Shown piece by piece: positions 7,951-16,983 of a DNA stretch of 57,581 nucleotides. Every line of letters begins with the position of its first letter. Within the stretch, counting starts at the first letter, position 1. The notes under the pieces are model-generated. The model was not told where the DNA came from. It worked only from the letters and a program-made list of their open reading frames with translations, and made no database searches. The stretch is from contig CAJXPD010000024.1 of NCBI GenBank assembly GCA_913057785.1, positions 1-57,581 of the forward strand, read 5' to 3'. The translations under genes and the position numbers were made by a program. Source of the DNA: an uncultured Lewinella sp. (GTDB lineage: Bacteria > Bacteroidota > Bacteroidia > Chitinophagales > Saprospiraceae).

Positions 7951-8889
7951 CTACTTGCTCAATAACTTCACATGAATATCGGGGAACTCTGCTTCTAATG
8001 CCTCCTTTAAACCTACTACGTGGCCAGCACCTACTACCACAACATTTCGCACTTCTCTTCCTTCCGTAATTTGACGGCCGATATTTCTGGCCATTTCGAG
8101 GTTTCGTAAATCCCAGTATTTGGCGCCTTCGTTGCAAGGCTCACATTCCGTTTTTCGGTATCGGAAAGAATTAATGAGATGATATTCTTGAGTCGTTTTC
8201 GCGGAGTTAGTGTACATACCAAATCGGCCAATAGCCCCATTCCAGCGCTCCTCCCACCAAGCCTTTTTGTATATCTTTTTCAAGTTTTCGCTCTCGCCAT
8301 CCTTTCTACTAGCTTTAGCACAAGCTCGCCAAGCCTGGTGATATTCTTTGCGGTACCATTGGTTATCCATGGCCTTGATCTGCTTAATCCCTTGCTTTAT
8401 CGCCAATTTGGCCGTTAGGTCCCCATTTTCATTTCTGGTCGGCTTTTTTGATCCGTCCAATCCGTGTTTGGCTAGGTACGCATAGAACTCTGCATTGGCA
8501 TAATCTCGTCGAATCACAAAGTGTTGCTTTAGGAGGCTAAAGTCGGCCTTGGTCATCGACGACAATGGTTTTGCCAGCATCTGATTCACTTGAGTCTCGT
8601 CAACCGGATGATTGCTCGACAAGGAATCGGATTGAGACAAAAACTTAGTATACACTCCTTCTAAACTTCGACTATCTTCAGCTTGTGGTCGCTCTACAAA
8701 GATGGCTTGAGGATCATAAGCAATCGCTTTCTTAAGTAATGGTTTATAACTGTTCTTGATGATCTTTGGCACCTCGTGCATCGTACCTATGATCAACACC
8801 TCCTTGGGTTCCTCTGCTTGTCCTACCAAATTGAAAGCTGTCAAAACCAATTCGCAAACTAAGAATAATATATGCCCGTACTTTTTCAT
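7951..8889 (-). CDS. DUF5694 domain-containing exported protein
   Basis: This 312-residue protein has a signal peptide (about 1-24). The mature part begins with EVLIIGTMHEVPKII, followed by AIFVERPQ, and ends with VVVVGAGHVVGLKEAL. This His/Glu pattern (GTxH, VERP, GxGH) recalls the TraB/GumN superfamily of putative metalloproteases, with which DUF5694 is thought to be related. The conserved His and Glu residues may therefore bind metal. It has the best promoter of the window, at 8940-8971. It is single-gene and ends at the bidirectional hairpin. Its substrate is unknown. Confidence 0.8.
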   Translation of the reverse strand: MKKYGHILFLVCELVLTAFNLVGQAEEPKEVLIIGTMHEVPKIIKNSYKPLLKKAIAYDPQAIFVERPQAEDSRSLEGVYTKFLSQSDSLSSNHPVDETQVNQMLAKPLSSMTKADFSLLKQHFVIRRDYANAEFYAYLAKHGLDGSKKPTRNENGDLTAKLAIKQGIKQIKAMDNQWYRKEYHQAWRACAKASRKDGESENLKKIYKKAWWEERWNGAIGRFGMYTNSAKTTQEYHLINSFRYRKTECEPCNEGAKYWDLRNLEMARNIGRQITEGREVRNVVVVGAGHVVGLKEALEAEFPDIHVKLLSK

Positions 8890-8939
8890 GATCTGTTGTT
8901 TTTAATCATTTTGAAATGACCGATATCGTTCGGTTGAAA

Positions 8940-8971
8940 CAAATGTAGGGGCAAGAGGTAGACGGTTCAAA
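8940..8971 (-). promoter_or_regulatory. consensus Bacteroidota promoter for the DUF5694 gene
   Basis: On the minus strand the sequence is TTTG (8968-8971), 20 bases, then TACATTTG (8940-8947), a full match to both boxes at a standard spacing. The -7 box ends 50 bases before the start codon at 8889. Confidence 0.75.
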
Positions 8972-9084
8972 AAGCAATCTGTCAAGCCTGGGATTCCGTC
9001 GGTGAACCTGATTTTTTTATAGGCTTTCAGTTGACCGATAAAAATGGCCCGTTGACCGATAGAAGCCCATGGCTGGGGAGTTTT

Positions 9085-9116
9085 TTTAGGTATCTGAACG
9101 GGTAAACCTTACTTTG
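9085..9116 (+). promoter_or_regulatory. candidate promoter for the LytS-type kinase gene
   Basis: TTACTTTG (9109-9116) differs from TAnnTTTG at one base, and a T run resembling the -33 TTTG lies about 20 bases upstream. The box ends only five bases before the ATG at 9122, so transcription would start at or next to the start codon. Confidence 0.4.
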
Positions 9117-9121
9117 CAAAT

Positions 9122-10162
9122 ATGAAATTCAAGATCAAGTCACTAACCTTAGTATTCCTATTATTCTACTTTATTTACGAGCCGCTACGAGTAATAATGG
9201 AAACCGGGGATTTCTCCAGGCTTACTCAAGACTTCGCAAGTCTGGTTAGTTTTCTGGGATTCCTTACCACAGTGATCTACCTATATTCCTATTCATTTGG
9301 TGCCTACTGGTTGTTCTATAAAACTTATAAAAGAGAAAGGCAATACCTGTCTTTTTTACTTATACCCTTGGTGGTGCTCGCCGCCATTTTCCTTCGCTAT
9401 TTTTTGGAAGAAGTGCTTGGTCCCACTTTTTTCAATGCCCGAAATTACCCAGCCGGCACCTCCTTATCGCGATACATCTTTGACAATCTATATTTTGCCT
9501 TTGTATACATCAGTCTTGGATTAGTCTTCTTCTTTGTTCAGTACGCACAGTACAAGGAAGTGCAGCAAAGAGAATTTATCTTACAGAGTCAAAAAACCGA
9601 GTTATCCCTGCTACGTTCGCAACTAAATCCTCATTTCCTGTTTAATATCCTCAATAACATCTATTCCCTGATTTACTACAAATCAGACAATGCCTTAAAA
9701 TCGGTTGAGAAACTTTCGGGTTTACTACGCTATGCCCTATATGAAAAAGCGGAAAAGGTGAATGTGAAGAAAGAAATCGGCTATCTGAATGACTTTATTG
9801 ATTTGCATAGGATGCGACTCGACTTTGAACCGGAAATTGACTTCAAAACCGCGAGTGATGTCCTGTCTCTACAGATCGCTCCATTTCTCCTCATACCCTT
9901 TGTCGAGAATGCCTTCAAACACGGTAACCTCAAAAACCCCAATACCCCCTTGGCTATTCACACCCATAAAGAAGGAGCTTATCTCACTTTTACCGTGAGC
10001 AATGAGAAAAAAGTGCAAGAAAAAGACGAGGTTGGGGGAATAGGGGTCCAGAATGTGCGTAAACGCCTCAACCTGCTATACGGTGAGAAAAGCGACCTAC
10101 AGATTATAGATACTGAAGATACCTTTACGATTCAACTCAAAATAGCGCTGGACGTATGTTAA
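9122..10162 (+). CDS. LytS/YehU-family sensor histidine kinase
   Basis: This 346-residue membrane protein has four predicted helices (about 7-24, 42-66, 78-97, 120-141) and a short coiled coil. The His_kinase domain follows, with LRSQLNPHFLFNILNN and phospho-acceptor His171. The ATP-binding part has the N-box PFLLIPFVENAFKHG and a glycine loop GGIGVQNVRKRL. Kinases of this type pair with LytTR regulators; the next gene is one and overlaps it by seven bases. There is no separate sensory domain, so the membrane part probably senses the signal. Confidence 0.93.
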   Translation: MKFKIKSLTLVFLLFYFIYEPLRVIMETGDFSRLTQDFASLVSFLGFLTTVIYLYSYSFGAYWLFYKTYKRERQYLSFLLIPLVVLAAIFLRYFLEEVLGPTFFNARNYPAGTSLSRYIFDNLYFAFVYISLGLVFFFVQYAQYKEVQQREFILQSQKTELSLLRSQLNPHFLFNILNNIYSLIYYKSDNALKSVEKLSGLLRYALYEKAEKVNVKKEIGYLNDFIDLHRMRLDFEPEIDFKTASDVLSLQIAPFLLIPFVENAFKHGNLKNPNTPLAIHTHKEGAYLTFTVSNEKKVQEKDEVGGIGVQNVRKRLNLLYGEKSDLQIIDTEDTFTIQLKIALDVC

Positions 10163-10875
10163 AATGCTTGGTAATAGACGACGAACCTTTGGCGATCCGC
10201 TTGCTATCTGACTACATAGAAAAGACGGATGGGCTGCAACTACTTAAAGCTTTCTCCAATCCTATAGAGGCCTTGCAATTTGCCGAAGATCAACGACCAG
10301 ATCTCATCTTTTTGGATATCCAAATGCCAGAGCTGACCGGGATACAATTTATGAAGATTGCCAATGGCAAATATCCCATTATTTTGACCACCGCTTACGA
10401 CCAGTACGCCTTGGATAGCTATGAGTTTGATGTCATTGATTATCTACTTAAACCCATTTCGCTGGATCGTTTTATGATCGCGGCAGGAAAAGCAAAGGAG
10501 CGATTGCAATCGAAGCCGGCTACCGTACCAGAAAATACTGCAATTCCCTCGAATCACCCCAGCTATATTTTTGTGAAAAGCGACTACAAAACCTTGAAGA
10601 TCGACCTGGCCGACATCCTGTATCTAGAGGGCTTGGGAGACTATGTTTGTATCCATTTGCCAGGTGGTAAAAAGGTGCTTACGCTAGAAAAGATGAAAAA
10701 CCTGGCGGAATCGCTTCCTGATCATAATTTCATCCGCGTACACAAGTCCTTCTTGGTAGCGATTGACAAAATTGAGTTCATCGAACGAAATCGAATCGTG
10801 ATTAATGAGCAGCGCTTGCCGATTGGCGCGACCTACAAGGATGCTTTTTGGGATAAGATTGGAGGAGGAGGGTGA
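10156..10875 (+). CDS. LytTR family response regulator
   Basis: This 239-residue protein has an N-terminal receiver domain with acidic pocket DDE (8-10), phospho-acceptor Asp54 (FLDIQMPE) and the conserved Lys in LLKPIS. A C-terminal LytTR DNA-binding domain spans about 135-235 (YIFVKSDYKTLKIDLADILYLEGLGDY...FIRVHKSFLVAI). It is the partner of the overlapping upstream kinase. LytTR proteins bind direct repeats upstream of target promoters; the target genes are not apparent here. Confidence 0.93.
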   Translation: MLKCLVIDDEPLAIRLLSDYIEKTDGLQLLKAFSNPIEALQFAEDQRPDLIFLDIQMPELTGIQFMKIANGKYPIILTTAYDQYALDSYEFDVIDYLLKPISLDRFMIAAGKAKERLQSKPATVPENTAIPSNHPSYIFVKSDYKTLKIDLADILYLEGLGDYVCIHLPGGKKVLTLEKMKNLAESLPDHNFIRVHKSFLVAIDKIEFIERNRIVINEQRLPIGATYKDAFWDKIGGGG

Positions 10876-10990
10876 ATGGAGAATGGGGAATTTTTAATGT
10901 TGAATGTTTAGTGGAGAATGTTGAATTGTAATTGATAATGGGTAGTGTGTAATGTTGAGTTATAATTGATAGGGTTTAATGTAGAATGTT
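10876..10990 (+). repeat. degenerate AT-rich intergenic repeat, copy 1
   Basis: The interval is built from variations of AATGTTGAATG, GAATGG and AATTGATAATG, with no stable reading frame. The segment 10903-10925 recurs in inverted orientation at 12616-12638 (22 of 23 bases) and in part at 13759-13776. Such words are found only in this part of the window. Confidence 0.65.
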
Positions 10991-11069
10991 CAATGTATTC
11001 TGGGGATGGAGCTTCTTTGCTGGGCTAGAACTCTGACGAAGCGCTGACGAACCTCATTAGACTATTCTT

Positions 11070-11077
11070 TAACTTTG
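11070..11077 (+). promoter_or_regulatory. -7 box TAACTTTG before hemL
   Basis: A perfect TAnnTTTG match lies 29 bases before the hemL ATG. No clear TTTG is present at the expected distance upstream. Confidence 0.5.
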
Positions 11078-11106
11078 CGCTTCGAAAATATGCCTAAAGA
11101 CTAAAC

Positions 11107-12417
11107 ATGCAAGTGACAAATACAATTAATCGAGAAAAATCTGCGGCTCTATTTGAAGAAGCCAAACAATACTTCCCTGGTGGTGTGAACTCTCCCGTGC
11201 GCGCCTTTAAATCTGTTTCGGGACCTCCTTTGTTCATTGAATCTGGGGAAGGCTGCCGAATGCAGGATGTAGATGGTAATACCTATATCGACTTTTGCTG
11301 CTCCTGGGGGCCTCTAATCCTCGGGCACAATAACACTGCAATCCGAGAAAAGGTAATGGCTACGGTAGCTAAGGGAACCTCCTTTGGCACGCCTACCCAA
11401 TTAGGTAATGAACTGGGTAAGCTAATCCTAGATCACAACAGCTTTATTGACAAGATCCGATTTGTTAGCTCTGGTACAGAGGCGGTGATGTCGGCGATTC
11501 GTTTGGCACGAGGTGTGACTGGACGGAGCAAGGTGGTGAAGTTCGAAGGTTGCTATCATGGACACGTGGATTCCTTGATGGTAAAAGCAGGCTCCGGGCT
11601 AGTGACCTTTGGTGTGAGTACCTCGGCGGGTATTCCTCCGGAATTTGCCCAAGAAACCTTGGTACTTCCCTTGGATCGCCCGGATCTGTTGGATGAATTA
11701 CTGGCCAAACATGCAAGTGAGATTGCTTGCATTATCCTGGAGCCAATCCCCGCCAATAATGGCTTATTGTTGCAGGACAAAGCATTCCTCGAGACTTTAC
11801 GGGAAAAGACCAAAGCACACGATATCCTCTTGATTTTTGACGAAGTCATCTCCGGCTTTCGGGTAGGCTTCGAGGGGGCTGCCGGGCACTACGGCATTCA
11901 ACCTGATATCCTCACCTATGGTAAGATCATTGGCGGAGGTATGCCCGTAGGGGCTTATGCTGCCAGCAGCGAGATCATGTCTCATATTGCTCCTGATGGA
12001 CCTGTCTACCAGGCGGGTCCCCTCTCCGCTAACCCCGTAGCTATGGCTGCTGGATATGCTGCCTTGCAGCAATTGGTGCAGCCCGGTTTCTATGAAGGCT
12101 TAGCTGCCAAAACTGAGGCCTTCGTACAGGGTATTCTGAACTACTGTAAAGACAAGGGCTATGCCTTTAGCATGCCACATATCGGCTCTATCTTTTGGAT
12201 CGCCTTCACCAACGACCGAATCAAAAGAGCGGATCAAATTGATCCAGCTAGCATGGAGAAATTTAAGGTGCTCCATCATGAGTTGTTGCAAAGCGGTGTA
12301 TATTTAGGACCAAGTGGGTACGAAGTAGGCTTTATTTCTGCTGCACATACGGATGCAGCCTTGGCAGAAGCTTCCGAGAAGATCTGTGCTGCTATTGATG
12401 TGGCGATGAAGGGGTGA
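11107..12417 (+). CDS. hemL: glutamate-1-semialdehyde 2,1-aminomutase
   Basis: This 436-residue cytosolic PLP enzyme converts glutamate-1-semialdehyde to 5-aminolevulinate in the C5 route of tetrapyrrole synthesis. The full-length family pattern is present: FPGGVNSPVRAF near the N-terminus, the SSGTEA phosphate-binding segment (121-126), GCYHGHVDSLMVKAGSG (148-164), FDEVISGFR (244-252) with the PLP-contacting Asp, and catalytic Lys273 in TYGKIIGGGMPVGAY. Its length matches the family (about 430). It stands between two signal-transduction pairs, without other hem genes, and is flanked by degenerate intergenic repeats. Confidence 0.97.
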   Translation: MQVTNTINREKSAALFEEAKQYFPGGVNSPVRAFKSVSGPPLFIESGEGCRMQDVDGNTYIDFCCSWGPLILGHNNTAIREKVMATVAKGTSFGTPTQLGNELGKLILDHNSFIDKIRFVSSGTEAVMSAIRLARGVTGRSKVVKFEGCYHGHVDSLMVKAGSGLVTFGVSTSAGIPPEFAQETLVLPLDRPDLLDELLAKHASEIACIILEPIPANNGLLLQDKAFLETLREKTKAHDILLIFDEVISGFRVGFEGAAGHYGIQPDILTYGKIIGGGMPVGAYAASSEIMSHIAPDGPVYQAGPLSANPVAMAAGYAALQQLVQPGFYEGLAAKTEAFVQGILNYCKDKGYAFSMPHIGSIFWIAFTNDRIKRADQIDPASMEKFKVLHHELLQSGVYLGPSGYEVGFISAAHTDAALAEASEKICAAIDVAMKG

Positions 12418-12419
12418 TT

Positions 12420-12655
12420 GGTAAAAAGTCGATGGTTTGGAGTCGATGGTTGAGGGCCATGGGCCATGGTTTTCGGTTGATTGGGCTGGTGTTTTGGTGA
12501 GAAGGTAGAGGTAAGAGGGCAGAAGACAGAGGGCAGAACTAGCCGAAGACCTAGCCTTACGTTCTACACCCACATTAAACATTATTCCTTATCCATTATT
12601 AATTATAATTGTTCATTCAACATTATCCACTAAACATTATAAATTATCCCTTAAT
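12420..12655. repeat. degenerate intergenic repeats, copy 2
   Basis: The first half contains GTCGATGG twice, GGGCCATGGGCCATGG, and the purine-rich unit GAGGGCAGAA with variants. The second half (about 12575-12655) is made of CATTAAACATTATTCC-like words, including 12616-12638, an inverted near-copy of 10903-10925. No credible gene is present. The gap separates hemL from the histidine kinase gene. Confidence 0.6.
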
Positions 12656-12660
12656 CACCT

Positions 12661-13713
12661 GTGAGCCAACAAAACATACGACTACGTCTTTTGTCTTTGC
12701 TCGTGATTGCCTATATGTTGCTGGCCTTCGCTTGGTGGTCTATTTTGTTGTGGACCAACAACCGGGATGCCTTTAATGCCAAAGTAGAATTGCAGCGGAT
12801 GGCCATGGTCGCGGAACAAATGGCTCAGCACCAAGACTCTGGTCGCTCCGAGCAGCGCATCATTGAAGAAGCCGTACGAGAATACTATAAATCGGAAGCT
12901 TACTTGAGTCTAAGCAAGTACTACAAGCGGCGTGAGTACATGATCGTCGGTGAGGGCGTGGTGTTTGTGATCAGTATGGCTATCGGGGTTTGGTTGATCA
13001 ATCGCGGCTATAATAAGGAGGTAACGGCCGCGCAACAAAGACGGAATTTTTTGTTGTCCATTACGCATGAATTGAAGTCGCCTTTGGCTTCTATTCGACT
13101 CATCCTTGAGACTTTCCGCAAGCGAAAACTAACAGAGGAACAGGCCGACAAGCTCACTCGCAACGGCCTTACTGAGACGGAAAGGTTGACTACTTTAGTC
13201 AATGACCTTTTACTCAGCGCCAAATTGGAGACGGTATACGAACCGCATCTCGAATCAACGGACTTAGGTAAGCTCGTTCGAGATATTATGCAGAAACTGC
13301 GGGATAAATATCCTAAAGTAGCTTTTTCCTTACGAGAGGACAATCATATCCCAGCCATTGAAGCGGATCGACTAGGTCTGACCTCGGTCATATTGAATCT
13401 TTTGGAAAATGCTGTGAAATACACCCCCGACTCCCCAAAGATTGAGGTAGTACTTGACCGAGTGGAAGATATTGTGAGTCTAGCCGTAGCTGATAATGGC
13501 ATCGGTATCTCAGACAAGGATAAGCGACAAATCTTCGAAAAGTTCTATCGTGTTGGAAATGAGGATACTCGGCGAACAAAAGGTACCGGTTTAGGGTTGT
13601 TCATTGTGAAAGAAATCGTGAAGTCTCACGAAGGGCAGATTAGCGTTTTGGATAACCAGCCCAAAGGGACTATTTTTAGAATTCAGCTGCCGAGCAGTAA
13701 GAAGGCAGGATAA
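12661..13713 (+). CDS. sensor histidine kinase (HisKA type)
   Basis: This 350-residue protein starts with GTG and has two membrane helices (about 10-31 and 96-114) enclosing a short extracytoplasmic region. It then has a HisKA domain with His136 in LLSITHELKSPL and a HATPase domain with N-box NLLENAVKYTP, G1 DNGIGIS, F-box FEKFYRVG and G2 GTGLGLFIVKEI. No HAMP or PAS domain is evident. It pairs with the PhoB-type regulator 84 bases downstream. The gap between the two carries another copy of the intergenic repeat. The signal is unknown. Confidence 0.93.
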   Translation: MSQQNIRLRLLSLLVIAYMLLAFAWWSILLWTNNRDAFNAKVELQRMAMVAEQMAQHQDSGRSEQRIIEEAVREYYKSEAYLSLSKYYKRREYMIVGEGVVFVISMAIGVWLINRGYNKEVTAAQQRRNFLLSITHELKSPLASIRLILETFRKRKLTEEQADKLTRNGLTETERLTTLVNDLLLSAKLETVYEPHLESTDLGKLVRDIMQKLRDKYPKVAFSLREDNHIPAIEADRLGLTSVILNLLENAVKYTPDSPKIEVVLDRVEDIVSLAVADNGIGISDKDKRQIFEKFYRVGNEDTRRTKGTGLGLFIVKEIVKSHEGQISVLDNQPKGTIFRIQLPSSKKAG

Positions 13714-13740
13714 AATAGTTTGATGTATAAGGAATGAAGG

Positions 13741-13797
13741 CCTACTGCCCAATTATTTCATTCTCCATTAAACATTGTTCATTACACAGTGCCTAGT
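13741..13797. repeat. degenerate intergenic repeat, copy 3
   Basis: The bases 13759-13776 match the complement of part of 10903-10925 with one difference, in the same orientation as copy 2. The repeat fills the gap between the kinase and regulator genes and reaches the regulator start. Confidence 0.55.
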
Positions 13798-14481
13798 ATG
13801 ATTCGAATATTGTTAGTCGAAGACGAAGAAAACATCAGAGATGTAGTAAAACTCAATCTGGAAATGGAAGACTTTGAGGTCGTAGCTGCCGGTAATGGTA
13901 GAGATGCCTTGAAGTACTTCAGAGAGCAACATTTTGACTTGCTCATCTTGGATGTGATGTTGCCAGAAATTGACGGTTTTCAGGTGTGTGAGCAAGTGAG
14001 ACTAACCAATATGGAAGTGCCGATCATCTTCCTTACTGCGAAGGACACGGCCATGGATCGCATCTCCGGCTTGAAGAAGGGAGCCGATGATTATCTCACC
14101 AAGCCCTTCAACTTAGAAGAATTGCTCCTGCGCGTCAATAATCTCATCAAGCGGACAAGCAAGGCGCCAGAGAACACACCAGAAGTCTACACTTTTGGGA
14201 ATAACAAGGTCAATTTCTTGACCTACGAAGCGCAAAATGAAAAACAGGCTTTCAGCTTAACTAAAAAGGAGGCCATGCTCTTGAAATTGCTCATTGATCG
14301 GCGTAATGAGGTCGTCTCTAGGCAACAGATTCTCCAATCCGTCTGGGGCTATGACGTGTACCCCTCAACACGGACCATCGACAATTTCATCCTTTCTTTC
14401 CGCAAATACTTTGAGGCCGATCCAAAGAATCCAAACTTTTTTCTATCAGTCAGAGGGGTCGGCTATAAGTTTGTGGGATAA
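13798..14481 (+). CDS. OmpR/PhoB-family response regulator
   Basis: This 227-residue protein has a receiver domain with acidic pocket EDE (8-10), Asp52 (LILDVMLPEIDG) and the Lys in YLTKPFN. A winged-helix Trans_reg_C domain follows at about 130-227, with LTKKEAMLLKLL, QQILQSVWG and VRGVGYKF. The ATG at 13798 is preferred over the in-frame GTG at 13789, because the protein then begins directly with the family's MIRILLVEDE. It is the partner of the preceding histidine kinase. It ends 18 bases from the convergent EI24 gene, with no room for a full terminator. Confidence 0.95.
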   Translation: MIRILLVEDEENIRDVVKLNLEMEDFEVVAAGNGRDALKYFREQHFDLLILDVMLPEIDGFQVCEQVRLTNMEVPIIFLTAKDTAMDRISGLKKGADDYLTKPFNLEELLLRVNNLIKRTSKAPENTPEVYTFGNNKVNFLTYEAQNEKQAFSLTKKEAMLLKLLIDRRNEVVSRQQILQSVWGYDVYPSTRTIDNFILSFRKYFEADPKNPNFFLSVRGVGYKFVG

Positions 14482-14499
14482 AGCTTCGTAGGCTTAATC

Positions 14500-15252
14500 T
14501 TACACTAGCTCTTCCCCCGCAGGTAGATCTAAGCGTTTTAAGGTTTCCGAAGCGGCAGCGGCGGTGCTTAAGGGCAATACGAACAAGAAACCAATCACCG
14601 TCATTAATATCAAGAGGAAAACTGCGCCATTACCCATTGCCAGCCCTTTGTGTCGTCTTACGAACCGAACACTTTGTCGGACGTTGGTATGTCGCTCCAG
14701 GGTAAAGTCCATGCTACCGAAACCAGCATAAAAGGCCTGTACCATGAAAATAGCGATGGTAGTAAAAGGACTGAAGATTGGTATTAATCCCAACAGGAAA
14801 AGAATCAGGGTAAAGAACAATTCTCGGCTGATATTTCGCAACGCAATCCGGAGCCCACGCACCAAATCTCTCAACATTTTTGATACTTTAAAGCTCTGCT
14901 GTGGAACGCCAACCATCCGCTTTTCAATCTGCTCCGACATCAAACTCATAAAGGGTGAGGATAATGCAATTACCAACTGCTTGAAGATGATTAAGCCAAA
15001 AGCCCCTACAAACAACCCACCAAACACATTGGCGATTTTCAGCAGTGTACCACTCCCCCACTCCCACGGATAATACGACAACAGCCAGCCCCCAATATCA
15101 TCGGCAATCCCCCAAGCCGCCCCAAATATGGCTGCTCCTAAAAGAATGCTAATTAGTGCTGGGGCGAGGAAATAGCCCCAGAGTTTGTACTTCACAATAA
15201 TCTTGAAGCCATCTCCGTAGGACTTTAATCCATCTAATATTCCAGTGATCAT
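14500..15252 (-). CDS. EI24 domain-containing (CysZ-like) membrane protein
   Basis: This 250-residue integral membrane protein has about five hydrophobic segments (around 28-50, 68-98, 145-178, 202-232) and the EI24/CysZ pattern: an N-terminal ILDGLKSYGDGFKII, a central RLIxLLSPFMSLMSEQ-like segment and a later FY-GFGSMDFTLERH motif. In proteobacteria CysZ is a sulfate permease; Bacteroidota EI24 proteins are uncharacterised, so transport of sulfate is only a suggestion. It lies 99 bases downstream of a 468-residue protein gene on the same strand. Confidence 0.85.
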   Translation of the reverse strand: MITGILDGLKSYGDGFKIIVKYKLWGYFLAPALISILLGAAIFGAAWGIADDIGGWLLSYYPWEWGSGTLLKIANVFGGLFVGAFGLIIFKQLVIALSSPFMSLMSEQIEKRMVGVPQQSFKVSKMLRDLVRGLRIALRNISRELFFTLILFLLGLIPIFSPFTTIAIFMVQAFYAGFGSMDFTLERHTNVRQSVRFVRRHKGLAMGNGAVFLLILMTVIGFLFVLPLSTAAAASETLKRLDLPAGEELV

Positions 15253-15351
15253 ATGGTTGTGCTTGATTTTCCTACAAGAAACGGGGAAAGAAGATGAAAT
15301 GAAATGATTTTTCTACATGGAAAAGTAATTTTTCGACCACTTTCGTCCTCC

Positions 15352-16758
15352 TTAGCGGTCAAGTTGCTGCAAAAGCCACTCTTTTTCCAGGAGCGGCTCC
15401 TCTGCCACGATAGCCGCTCTAAGATCGGCTTTTGCTTGGCGATCGAAGGGATTAAGTTCGCTTAATTTACGGGTATATCTAATCAAGTTCGAGTAATTGG
15501 TACGATGATAGCCAATGATCTTTTTTCGAATCAGAAAGGCATTCATGGCCTGTAGATGGGAATCCAGTGTATCATAGCGATCTTGCTCATAATAGATCTT
15601 CATGGCCAGGGCTTTGGCCGAAAGATTCAATAAAGGATCTTTATGAACATCCTTAGTAATTAGCGTAAGGGCGAGATCATAGCGCTGTCGGGTATATTCG
15701 AGTTTTGCGAGATTGAAGTTGAAGGTGCTTTCTCGGAATTTGGGATCTAGTGCCTTCTTGTATTGGTGCATGAATTCTTCCACCCAAGGCAATTCCCCGC
15801 TCAAAATGCCCATCGCCACTATGTTTCGATAGGTGAAGCGAGACAGTTGCTCCCCTTTCAATAGCAACCCCGTGCGAAGCCCCGATTGATACAGGTCCAA
15901 TCCTTCTCTGGCATAGGATTCAGTGCCATCGTTGAGCCTTCGTATGCAATAGTTGATGGCCAATAGGTATAAGCCATGGATTTCCTCATTGGGAAACTTT
16001 TCGCCATGCTCGAAGATCAAGGCTTTGAAGCGGTGAAAATAGGCTTCGACATCACGGTGCACCAAAGCCAAATAGCAGTAGTAGTATAGGCCGATTGCCG
16101 GAATGTCCAAGAGATGCGGGCGCTCCTCCAGAAAGGCTAGCACAGCAGGTAGTAGACCAAAATCATACTCCACCTTGCGCACACTCTGGTGAGCAATCGC
16201 CATGCAAGTCTGCCACAATTTATTGGATAAGAAACTAACATCCACCGCATCCGATATGGTCTGCATATCGTGCTTCACATTTCTTTTATCCAAGGTGTAC
16301 AGTTCAAACTGTTCAATCTCTAGATAGTATTTTGAGATATAGAAATTGGCATTGCGGTAGGGATGAGTGTCTAGACTTTTATAGGCTTCTTTCAAGGAAA
16401 TCTGTGCGGGTTTAATGAGCTCCCTTCTTCGCAAAGCGGTACTCAATTGCCGCTTCACCGCTAAGCGATCGGCGGAAAACTCCTCAAAGGCGATATACTG
16501 CTCTATCAATTTGTATAGAAGGCTCATGACCAGGCGTACCTGTTGCGGATCATAAGGGGCGTCAGGATAGAGATGTGTAAAAACTTCTTCCTTGCTTGGC
16601 GTTTTTTTTGTACGTTGTACACTTTCCTCTAAATAAGCCAATAGATCGATTAAATCTTGTCGTTGATTAAAGAAGGGAGAGCGAACAAATTTCTTCAGTT
16701 GGCGGAAATCCCTTTTATCCAATCGACTCAATAGCTGGAATAGTCGGCTCTTTTCCAA
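15352..16758 (-). CDS. 468-residue helical repeat protein of unknown function (copy A)
   Basis: This cytosolic protein is almost entirely alpha-helical in character and lacks a signal peptide or catalytic motifs. The N-terminus (LSRLDKRDFRQLKKFVRSPFF) resembles that of the 468-residue protein at 22161-23567 (SLSRTEKRYLKIHFK), and both continue with a segment ending LLYKLIEQY or LILQALRNY. The rest has the periodic Leu/Tyr/Ala spacing of TPR-like helical hairpins. Such proteins are frequent in Saprospiria as hypothetical proteins. It is divergent from the beta-helix T9SS gene across a very AT-rich gap. A scaffold or regulatory role is a guess. Confidence 0.75.
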   Translation of the reverse strand: MEKSRLFQLLSRLDKRDFRQLKKFVRSPFFNQRQDLIDLLAYLEESVQRTKKTPSKEEVFTHLYPDAPYDPQQVRLVMSLLYKLIEQYIAFEEFSADRLAVKRQLSTALRRRELIKPAQISLKEAYKSLDTHPYRNANFYISKYYLEIEQFELYTLDKRNVKHDMQTISDAVDVSFLSNKLWQTCMAIAHQSVRKVEYDFGLLPAVLAFLEERPHLLDIPAIGLYYYCYLALVHRDVEAYFHRFKALIFEHGEKFPNEEIHGLYLLAINYCIRRLNDGTESYAREGLDLYQSGLRTGLLLKGEQLSRFTYRNIVAMGILSGELPWVEEFMHQYKKALDPKFRESTFNFNLAKLEYTRQRYDLALTLITKDVHKDPLLNLSAKALAMKIYYEQDRYDTLDSHLQAMNAFLIRKKIIGYHRTNYSNLIRYTRKLSELNPFDRQAKADLRAAIVAEEPLLEKEWLLQQLDR

Positions 16759-16983
16759 TATTTTTTATTAAATATGAAAAATTATTTTTTTATAAAAAAA
16801 GACATAAAATACTATAAATCAAAATTTTGAAAATCAATTAACTCTATTCCTCCTTTATAAACTGCAAATTTTGTCTTTTTTTCCTTCAGCTTTCTTCTGC
16901 ACTTTTGTAGTGTGCTACGAAGGAGTTCTCCCCCACTCTCTACCGATAGATCCCCTACGAAACGTATCGAAAAATTGATCAAC

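Noticed and set aside
10876..10990. Short repeated words suggesting a CRISPR-like array
   Set aside because: Units are degenerate, of uneven length and lack constant spacers; no cas gene is present.
16912..16983. N-terminal extension of the beta-helix T9SS protein from a GTG codon
   Set aside because: The extension precedes the signal peptide and has no hydrophobic or conserved character; ATG 16984 is the natural start.
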